Shown here: in pieces, positions 1-6,466 of the stretch
How positions within the stretch are numbered: the first letter of the stretch is position 1
Layout: every line of letters begins with the position of its first letter
Assembly: GCA_036338025.1 (NCBI GenBank)
Contig: JAYZDB010000015.1
Coordinates: forward strand, 1 to 8,313
DNA length: 8,313 nucleotides
From: JAYZDB01 sp036338025
GTDB lineage: Bacteria; Planctomycetota; UBA1135; UBA2386
Direction: 5' to 3'
Notes under the pieces: generated by a model
The model's database searches: none
Told to the model about the DNA's origin: nothing
Seen by the model: the letters and a program-made list of their open reading frames with translations, nothing else
Program-made: the position numbers and the translations under genes

Positions 1-1
1 C

Positions 2-1651
2 CGGGACATCGCAGTGTCCGTGCTGGGTGCCAAGGGCAAGAGCCGCCGGGTCACCTTGGCGCTGATCGAGCAGTTCGGGGTCGCCAAACCGCCGTTGCAG
101 GCAACGCTCTTCGGGATTCTGTCGAGCCATGAAGTCATTCCGCAGCTCACCGCGCTTCGCCTGAGTGTCCTGGACTCTCAATCTGTGAGCATGCGTGCAC
201 AGGCCCTCCATCAGTTGGCCAGGGTGAACCACAGGGTGGTGGCATCGAGGGCGCCTTTGATGGCGGCGGACGAGGAGGTCCACAAGAATGCGAGTGCCTC
301 CGCCCTGGTGTTTTTCTCGCTTGGAACCGTTCTTGGTCGTTCGACGCTACCGGCATTCTTGAAACTTGGCCGCAAGCGCAGCAGGGTGGTGGACAGTCAC
401 TGGCGGAGTCTCCTGGCTGGGCATCAAAAAGAGGTCTTGCCCCTGGTGGCTGGACCGGCCTTGGCGCTGCCAGACCCTGAGCATCGCCTGATCGCGACGT
501 ACTTGCTGACACGAGTAGGATCTATCAAGGCCAAATCCAAGGACCTCGCTGTCGATGGTCTGATCAAGGCGCTGCGTGACAAGTCACCGATCGTGGTTGT
601 CACCGCGATGCGCGCCCTGGTTCAACAACGCAACAGGCGGGTCATACCGAAACTCGAGGCCAATCTCGAGTCGATGAACGAGGACATTCGGGTGCAGGCG
701 ATGTTCGGCCTGCACAAGTTCAAGGGATCATCGGCGGCCTGGGGTGCTCGTCTCCTGAAGATATTGAAAAACGCGACGGGAGCAAGTCGGCTGGTGGCAC
801 TCGATCTGGTCACCAAGATGAAGTTGCGGCCTGCCCTCAGCGCGGTTCGAGGTTTGTTCCACCACGAAGCCTGGCAGGTTCGGTCGGCTGCCTACTTCTT
901 CTGTCTGCAGGTTCGTGACAAGGATTCCGTGGTTCCGTTGATAGCCCGCCTGGACAAAGAAGACGGGCGACTTCACGCCGAGGTTCTCGGCACTCTCAGG
1001 GCATTGACGGATCTGACGTATCGGGACAGCAAGGCCTGGCGTGGTTGGTGGGCCAAAGAAGGCGATGACTTTAAATTGGCGAAGCTCGGCAAGAAGGCCG
1101 GGGTCGGGCGCAGCGCGCCCGCGGCCATGACCTACTACAGCATGTCGCTGAATAGCAACCGGGTCGGATTTTTGGTGGATACCTCGGGCAGCATGTCGGC
1201 CAAGGTTGGCACGTTGGGGATCACCCGGCTGGATCTCGCAAAGAAGGCCCTGAGTCAGGTGATCGAGAAATGTGGCGAGGGCTTTCACTTCAATTTGATC
1301 ACCTTTGGGTCCGACGGCCGCCGCTGGAAGCGAGAGTTGTGCCCCGCGACCGTCGATAATCGCGCTAGTGCCCGACAGTACGTGAAGGGAATGCGTGCCG
1401 CCGGCGGGACCAATTTCTTCGAGGCTTTGCTGATGGCGTTCGAAGATGAGTCCATCGATACGATCTACCTTCTTTCGGACGGCACGCCGACCGAAGGAGA
1501 CATCACCGACCAACAGGAACTGGCAGACGAGATCGAGTTGTGGAACGTCAAGCGGCAGATTCTGATCCACACCATTGCGATCGGCGCGGATTCCCCAATC
1601 ATGAGACGTCTGGCGGAAGATAGCGGCGGGGAGCACGTGCAGCGCCGCTGA
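2..1651 (+). CDS. HEAT-repeat protein with C-terminal VWA domain (5' end outside the window)
   Basis: The frame is open to the left edge: the four codons before the GTG at 14 are all sense and the protein there is already in repeat-like sequence, so the true start lies upstream and any signal peptide is unseen. Positions about 2-1060 encode helical HEAT-like repeats, for example IRVQAMFGLHKFKG and WQVRSAAYFFCLQV, ending in a tryptophan-rich cap AWRGWWAKEGDDF near 1036-1074. A basic, Ala/Gly linker follows. The VWA domain runs from about 1166 to the stop. Its MIDAS metal site is complete: DTSGS at 1178-1192, the Thr of GGTN at 1409-1411 and the Asp of LSDGT at 1478-1480. VWA domains of this type bind a divalent cation and mediate protein-protein contacts; HEAT arrays are scaffolds. 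The protein ends directly after the VWA fold. The partner is unknown. The family assignment is firm, the role is not. Confidence 0.9.
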   Translation, partial: RDIAVSVLGAKGKSRRVTLALIEQFGVAKPPLQATLFGILSSHEVIPQLTALRLSVLDSQSVSMRAQALHQLARVNHRVVASRAPLMAADEEVHKNASASALVFFSLGTVLGRSTLPAFLKLGRKRSRVVDSHWRSLLAGHQKEVLPLVAGPALALPDPEHRLIATYLLTRVGSIKAKSKDLAVDGLIKALRDKSPIVVVTAMRALVQQRNRRVIPKLEANLESMNEDIRVQAMFGLHKFKGSSAAWGARLLKILKNATGASRLVALDLVTKMKLRPALSAVRGLFHHEAWQVRSAAYFFCLQVRDKDSVVPLIARLDKEDGRLHAEVLGTLRALTDLTYRDSKAWRGWWAKEGDDFKLAKLGKKAGVGRSAPAAMTYYSMSLNSNRVGFLVDTSGSMSAKVGTLGITRLDLAKKALSQVIEKCGEGFHFNLITFGSDGRRWKRELCPATVDNRASARQYVKGMRAAGGTNFFEALLMAFEDESIDTIYLLSDGTPTEGDITDQQELADEIELWNVKRQILIHTIAIGADSPIMRRLAEDSGGEHVQRR

Positions 1652-1660
1652 CGGTCTGAC

Positions 1661-2815
1661 ATGAATCACGCATTGACATATATAAGCCTTGTGGTCGCGG
1701 TGTGCGTTGGCGCGGCCAGCGGACAGCCGCCAGTTGAGGCGGAACGAGTCAGTGCCGAACGGCTGGAGAAGGCCCTGGACTCGTTCAAGAAGATCCCGCC
1801 GCGCTCCCAAAAGACGATTCTCAAGGCAGTGCGGAGTGCGGTAGATGCGGTCGAGGACGATTACCTGAAGTCTGTGCGAGCGTGTATCGCGGAGGGCAAC
1901 AAGCTCGCCAGTAAGTCGAAACTCAAGACTCGACAAAAGAGGGATAAGTCAGAGCCGACGGCCGGATGGCGCCAGCACGTCCCGTTTCCCGTCGAACAGG
2001 AATACGCTTTCGGTTACGGGAAGACCTTCGAAGTCGACCCCATTGGCAAGCGACCGCCAGCCTCACGACGACAGGCGATAGCGCGGCATGCAAGCCTGAC
2101 GGCGATGGTGCACGGCAACCTGCCGGATCTTGACCGTGCAGTTGCTGCGCTCCTGCACCGGATGGATCGGATCTCCGGAAGTGCTGAGTTTGTGCGCTTG
2201 CTCGAGACCTGGCGCAACGGTCCAGAGTCTTTCTATCATGCCCTTGATCGCACCGCTGGCACCGATCAGTCCTTGTTCTTTTACAATGCGATGCTGGATG
2301 ATTTTGTCGTGCGCTGCGTGCCGAAGGGGCATGCCGATTACCGTTCCATGCGGAGCGACTTGGACCAGGCCCATGACGCCTTGCATCAGTCTTTCCTTGC
2401 TTACCGTCAATATCGGGCCTTCAGGGAGGCGGTTGCTTTGTCGTTGGTGTTGTCGCCCGCCACGCCATTGCCGCCTTCGCTCAAGCGCTATGACGACGCG
2501 TCTCGAAGTCAGTACTCGACGCGCCAGCAGTTGGGGATGTTGCTTCTTGCGGCGAAGCAGGACATCGCGGCGGTCGTTTCTGACATCACTGAATGCACGA
2601 AGCCTTTACCGAAGACCTTGTGGGACCAAAAGTACGATCCATTTCCCGCATTCCAGACTCTGGTAGATGGCAAGCGCTCGGAGTTTTTGAAGTTGACGAG
2701 CCGCACCGACAAGCTCGCGGACCAGGCCCGTGACGTTCTTCTGGCCTCGCGTCGCAGGGTTGCAGACGCGGCCTGCGCAGCGCTTCTGGCATCACTCAGC
2801 AGTCGCAAGCACTAG
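1661..2815 (+). CDS. Exported helical protein of unknown function
   Basis: 384 residues; I do not recognise the family. The N-terminus looks like a Sec signal peptide: a short polar start, a hydrophobic stretch at residues 6-18 (TYISLVVAVCVGA), then AASGQ, with likely cleavage near residues 20-22 and no lipobox cysteine at a suitable place. The mature protein is mostly helical and charged. Residues 23-95 are rich in Lys, Glu and Arg and could form a coiled coil. An aromatic, proline-containing stretch (about 103-128, with EYAFGYGKTF) follows, then helices to the end, closing with an Arg/Ala-rich helix (about 350-384). No catalytic motif is visible. It starts nine bases after the VWA gene in the same orientation, which suggests one transcript and perhaps a partner role in the envelope. 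There is no clear Shine-Dalgarno sequence. The ATG at 1661 is preferred because it starts the signal peptide directly. It converges on the dehydrogenase gene. Confidence 0.8.
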   Translation: MNHALTYISLVVAVCVGAASGQPPVEAERVSAERLEKALDSFKKIPPRSQKTILKAVRSAVDAVEDDYLKSVRACIAEGNKLASKSKLKTRQKRDKSEPTAGWRQHVPFPVEQEYAFGYGKTFEVDPIGKRPPASRRQAIARHASLTAMVHGNLPDLDRAVAALLHRMDRISGSAEFVRLLETWRNGPESFYHALDRTAGTDQSLFFYNAMLDDFVVRCVPKGHADYRSMRSDLDQAHDALHQSFLAYRQYRAFREAVALSLVLSPATPLPPSLKRYDDASRSQYSTRQQLGMLLLAAKQDIAAVVSDITECTKPLPKTLWDQKYDPFPAFQTLVDGKRSEFLKLTSRTDKLADQARDVLLASRRRVADAACAALLASLSSRKH

Positions 2816-2842
2816 CCCGCCTCAGGCCCGGTGCCGCGTCCA

Positions 2843-5800
2843 TCACTTGCTTGTGATCCGGACCTTCTGCCAGTAGCCAAATTCCGATGACCACCCGGTG
2901 GCCCGGTTTTCGATCCGGATGTTGACGGTCTTGCCTGCAAATGCGGACAGGTCTACTGCAAGATCGAGCCAGCCCTTCTTGGTGGTGTCGCTGCCCACAA
3001 CACTCTTGGCAAGCACCTCGTTATTGACGAGTACGCGAATCTCCCAGTTCTTCTTGCCGCCGATCGGTCCGTGATGGGAGGCGGCGATTTCCAGGCGACT
3101 GGATCTGTCTGCTGGCAGGCTCACCTTGGCTTCGAGCACGCACGGTTTTTTGCGTTTGACGGGGTGGGTGCGCACGACGTGGTGTCGTCCCAGGTGCTCC
3201 GCAAGGAGTCCGACGCCCTTGACGCCGGAGGCACTGATGTGGAAGCCGGGCGCGACCACCGCCAGGATATCGTCGAAGTCCTTGGAGTCGGTGGTGTCCC
3301 GCGGACTTGCGTCCACACAACCGGGAAGTCGTTGGGTGGTCTGGTCTTCCGGGGGCTTGTCGAGGAGCAGGAATGCGAACAGGTTGGCGATGTCCTGCTG
3401 GCTGAGCGTTGACTCGAGACCCTCGGGCATCACGGACACCGGTTGCACGTGGACTTCCTTGACGAGTTTGCGCGGGATGTTGTGAGCTTTGCCACCGAGT
3501 TCGCGCACGACGACGCGCAACTTGTTGGATTCCATCAACATGCCGGACAGCAGCCGGTCGTCGTGGGTCTCGACGACTCGCAGTTGGTAGGCGTCGCCGA
3601 CCACGAGGTTTGGATCCAACACACTGGTCAGCAACTGCTGGAACGAACCACGGCCGTTGCCGGTCAAGTCGGGGCCAATAGCAGTTCCTTTGCCGTAGAT
3701 CTGGTGACATTGTGCGCAGGTCTTCTCGAATACTGCGCGACCGGCAAACGGATCGCCGGGGGTGGTCTGAATCGTCTTGGCGACTTGTGCGATCACCCGT
3801 TCGCGGTTCGGGTTGCGACCTTTTCGGACGATCCCCCAGATTGCCCGGATGCGTTTCGCGATGCCCGGATCGGTAGAAGTGCTGAGGACTTGTACCTGGT
3901 TGCCAGCGAGGGCTGTGGTGGGGATCGCCTTGGTCTCGATCGCGCGTAGCAGTCGGTCACGCCACGGTGCGCGTTGGGTGAGGAGTTGCACAGCCACCGG
4001 ACGTAGCGATGGGTTCATGTGCTGGTAGGCATCGACCAAGACACCTGCCAAGGCCGGGTCTTGCACCTGGCCGACCGCCCCCAGCATCCCGGCTGACAGG
4101 GCGTAGTTGGTCTTCGAAGTTGACAGTATGTCGGCGAGGATCTTCACGACCTGGGGGTCGCCGCCCTTGACCAGGGAACTCATGCCGCGGATTCGATGTT
4201 CATTGGAGGCGTTGCCGTCTTCGACCAGCCGACGCACGACGCTGAGGGCTTTCGGTTGCTTCCAGCTGGCGGCCAACAAGGCGGCATCCGTGAACATCGG
4301 ATTGGACGCGTCGCCATTCAGGACCTTGTCGAGGGTGCTGCCGAGGAGGGCCTTCAGCGAGGTTTCGGCGGCAGTTGCCAGCTGTCCGGCCTGCACCTGG
4401 TCGGTCAAGCTCTGCATACAACGGCGCGCGATGCCCGGGTTGTCCCGCGCGGTGAGGGTCATGATCTGAGCGGTGATTTCGGGTGGCGCCTTGCCCTCGC
4501 TGAGGATGTGTTCGGCGGCACGCGGGAGGATCTCGCCGAGCCAGGCCTGCTGCTTGGACTCGAGCTTGTTCACGAGCTCGAGGAAGTGCACCGCGCCGTC
4601 GGACAACAGCGGATGGAGGTTCTGCCAGGCAATCTTGTGCAGCACCCGGTCCTCGCCACTGTGGGCCAGAACTTCGATGAGCAGCGGCATCGCGTCGAGG
4701 CCCTCGATCTTGCGAGCCGCGATCGCAACCTGCAGCCTGACGTCGGCGGCGACGTCGCGTGCCAAGGACCTGATCCTGCTCTTGAGTCGGTCGGTGATGG
4801 TGCCGAAGTTGCCGGCGGCGCGTACTGCCCAGGCCCTGAAGGTCGAGTCCGGGTGCCGCGTGAGTTTCAGATGGAATTCCTGGTCGAGGGAGCCCATGGC
4901 GATCATGGTCCAGAGCGCATGCAGTCGACCCTTGCGAGACACCTTGGTGTCCATTGCCATCCGCTCGAGTTGCGGGCGGAGGGTTGGTTCGAGCCGCTCG
5001 GTGAGCAATCGTTGGCTCAGTCGGCGAATCAGCACGTTCGGGTCCGCAAGTCGCCGGAGGAGTTCTGCGCTACTAAGGGACTGCAGTTCGATGCCTCGAT
5101 AGCGCGGTGTCGAGCTGTGGACGATGCGGTAGAGTCGACCCTTCAGGCGATCGATGCCCTTTGGATCGCGGTTGGCATCCTGGTAGCAGTGATAGCGGTC
5201 GTACCAGTCCAGTACGTAGAGGCAGCCATCGGGTCCGGTCTTCTGGACCACCGGCATGAACCAGGCATCCTCGACCGACAGGAAGTCGGGCCGAGGAGAT
5301 CCCCGATAAGAGCTGTCTGCACGCGCAACACTGTCGCTGTTGATGCAGTTGCCGTGGATGTTCCCCATGTAGAGGTGTCCCCGGTATTCCTCTGGATAGG
5401 CGTCCGAGTCGAACCAGGTGATGCCGCAGTAGGCGGCTTTCTGGTGCTTGTGGGAGACGATGGACTCCAGCTTCCAGGTGTGCGGTGGGTAGGCACCGCC
5501 CTGCCGGCGGTAGTAGCCGGTCTCGATCAGGTGCCAGAGATGGTCGATGACGCAGGCACTGATGAAGGCGCTACCGTTTTCGTCAAACGCGATGCCCCAG
5601 GGGTTGCTCGTCCCTTCGCAGAAGATCTCGAATCGCCTGCTGCGGGGATCGATGCGGAACATCGCGCAGGTGAAATGCCAGGTCTTGCCGCCATCGGGCT
5701 GGCCGTCACGATTCAGGTCCTGGGTGACGTGGCAGTGGTTGAACACGCCGTTGAGACCGTAGAGGTAGCCGTCGGGCCCCCAGGTCAGGGAGTTTGGCAC

Positions 5801-6307
5801 TTCGTGCACGTCTTGCCGGCCGAATCCGGTCGCGATGACCTCGGTCTGGTCGGCCTTCAGGTCGCCATCGGTGTCGCGCATGAACAGAAGGTCCGGGGCG
5901 TTGGCGACCCACACACCGCCGTGACCGACGGCGATCCCAGACGGGATGTTGAGCCCATCGGCGAACACTGTCACCTTGTCGACCTTGCCGTCGTGGTCGG
6001 TGTCTTGCAGGACCTTGATGCGATCGCGCCCTTTGCCGGCTGAGCGGCGTGGATACTCCAGGCTCTCGGTGATCCAGATGCGTCCCTGGGCGTCGAAGGC
6101 CATCCCGATCGGGTTGACGATATCCGGTTCGGCCGCGACCAATTCGACCGTGAAACCTTCCGGGACCGTCATCTTGGTCAGGGCGACGGCTGGCTCATAG
6201 GGCTTGTTCGGCACCTTGTCCTGGTGGTGCGGAATCTGCGCCAGCGCGATTGAGTGCAGGCTGAGGAGCCAGCCCAGGGTGATCGCGTGTGGAACGAGAG
6301 CGGTCAT
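2843..6307 (-). CDS. PVC-type dehydrogenase: beta-propeller, HEAT-like repeats, cytochrome c domain and C-terminal beta-sandwich-like module
   Basis: 1154 residues, exported. A signal peptide (residues 1-23, likely cut after IALA) is followed by a glucose/sorbosone dehydrogenase-like beta-propeller at about 45-400, matching the Pirellula/Verrucomicrobium 'membrane-bound dehydrogenase' family (TIGR02604 type). Typical motifs are PEGFTVELVAAEP, NPIGMAFDAQGRIWITES, SNPWGIAFDENG and VLDWYDRYHC. Four Asp-rich loops (102-110, 145-153, 197-205, 377-386) resemble calcium-binding loops. Helical HEAT-like repeats span about 410-845. A single c-type heme site, CAQCH (864-868), lies in a TIGR02603-type domain whose likely axial Met is M960 in VMPEGLE. 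The last ~110 residues look like a beta-sandwich or carbohydrate-binding module. The expected role is periplasmic oxidation of a sugar-like substrate with electrons passed to the heme; the substrate is unknown. The start is well fixed: an in-frame TAG lies four codons upstream with no alternative start between. No strong Shine-Dalgarno sequence is seen. Confidence 0.95.
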   Translation of the reverse strand: MTALVPHAITLGWLLSLHSIALAQIPHHQDKVPNKPYEPAVALTKMTVPEGFTVELVAAEPDIVNPIGMAFDAQGRIWITESLEYPRRSAGKGRDRIKVLQDTDHDGKVDKVTVFADGLNIPSGIAVGHGGVWVANAPDLLFMRDTDGDLKADQTEVIATGFGRQDVHEVPNSLTWGPDGYLYGLNGVFNHCHVTQDLNRDGQPDGGKTWHFTCAMFRIDPRSRRFEIFCEGTSNPWGIAFDENGSAFISACVIDHLWHLIETGYYRRQGGAYPPHTWKLESIVSHKHQKAAYCGITWFDSDAYPEEYRGHLYMGNIHGNCINSDSVARADSSYRGSPRPDFLSVEDAWFMPVVQKTGPDGCLYVLDWYDRYHCYQDANRDPKGIDRLKGRLYRIVHSSTPRYRGIELQSLSSAELLRRLADPNVLIRRLSQRLLTERLEPTLRPQLERMAMDTKVSRKGRLHALWTMIAMGSLDQEFHLKLTRHPDSTFRAWAVRAAGNFGTITDRLKSRIRSLARDVAADVRLQVAIAARKIEGLDAMPLLIEVLAHSGEDRVLHKIAWQNLHPLLSDGAVHFLELVNKLESKQQAWLGEILPRAAEHILSEGKAPPEITAQIMTLTARDNPGIARRCMQSLTDQVQAGQLATAAETSLKALLGSTLDKVLNGDASNPMFTDAALLAASWKQPKALSVVRRLVEDGNASNEHRIRGMSSLVKGGDPQVVKILADILSTSKTNYALSAGMLGAVGQVQDPALAGVLVDAYQHMNPSLRPVAVQLLTQRAPWRDRLLRAIETKAIPTTALAGNQVQVLSTSTDPGIAKRIRAIWGIVRKGRNPNRERVIAQVAKTIQTTPGDPFAGRAVFEKTCAQCHQIYGKGTAIGPDLTGNGRGSFQQLLTSVLDPNLVVGDAYQLRVVETHDDRLLSGMLMESNKLRVVVRELGGKAHNIPRKLVKEVHVQPVSVMPEGLESTLSQQDIANLFAFLLLDKPPEDQTTQRLPGCVDASPRDTTDSKDFDDILAVVAPGFHISASGVKGVGLLAEHLGRHHVVRTHPVKRKKPCVLEAKVSLPADRSSRLEIAASHHGPIGGKKNWEIRVLVNNEVLAKSVVGSDTTKKGWLDLAVDLSAFAGKTVNIRIENRATGWSSEFGYWQKVRITSK

Positions 6308-6466
6308 GTCACCATGCTACGGAGTGACGTGGTGTGGGGAGACCTGTGAATCGGAGTACTCGGATTTCTCTGTGGCGAAGGCAGCAACTGATCCGGCAAT
6401 TCCCTGCCGAGATCCTGCCTGGGTTGCCAGTCCTGGTAGCATCTGGTCGCCCTCTCGGAATCTGCA
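6308..6466. promoter_or_regulatory. Divergent intergenic region between the dehydrogenase and HEAT-repeat genes
   Basis: These 159 bases must hold the promoters of both divergent genes unless transcription enters from elsewhere. I find no convincing -35/-10 pair on either strand and no good Shine-Dalgarno sequence before either start, so no promoter is placed. In-frame stops close to both starts (TAG at 6317-6319 on the minus strand, TAG at 6437-6439 on the plus strand) show that neither gene extends far into the region. The main structured element is the dyad at 6349-6366. A shorter dyad, CCAG-TC-CTGG at 6427-6436, is probably chance. Confidence 0.6.
6349..6366. promoter_or_regulatory. Candidate operator: 18-bp near-perfect dyad
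   Basis: AATCGGAGTACTCGGATT is an inverted repeat with 8 of 9 base pairs matched; the only mismatch is G6353/G6362. The centre GAGTACTC is a perfect 8-bp palindrome. With no loop it cannot form an RNA hairpin, so a dimeric DNA-binding protein is the more natural reading. It sits about 41 bases upstream of the dehydrogenase start and 100 bases upstream of the HEAT gene start, a suitable place to control one or both. No regulator gene is in the window and I do not recognise the motif. Chance remains possible. Confidence 0.35.

Noticed and set aside
14..16. GTG as the true start of the left-edge gene.
   Set aside because: The frame is open to the window edge, no signal peptide or ribosome binding site precedes it, and the sequence there already looks like the interior of a repeat protein.
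728..1936. 402-codon open frame on the minus strand opposite the VWA gene and the start of gene 2.
   Set aside because: It runs across two convincing plus-strand genes and their junction, and its product shows no domain pattern.
2842..2857. Inverted repeat ATCAC-6-GTGAT at the convergent gene ends, as a possible terminator.
   Set aside because: The stem is only five pairs, lies inside the end of the dehydrogenase coding sequence and has no T-tract. The 27 bases between the stop codons contain nothing stronger.
4196..6043. 615-codon open frame on the plus strand opposite the dehydrogenase gene.
   Set aside because: The minus strand encodes a clear multi-domain protein with a signal peptide, propeller motifs and CAQCH. 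The antisense product has no recognisable motif, and long antisense frames are expected in GC-rich genes.
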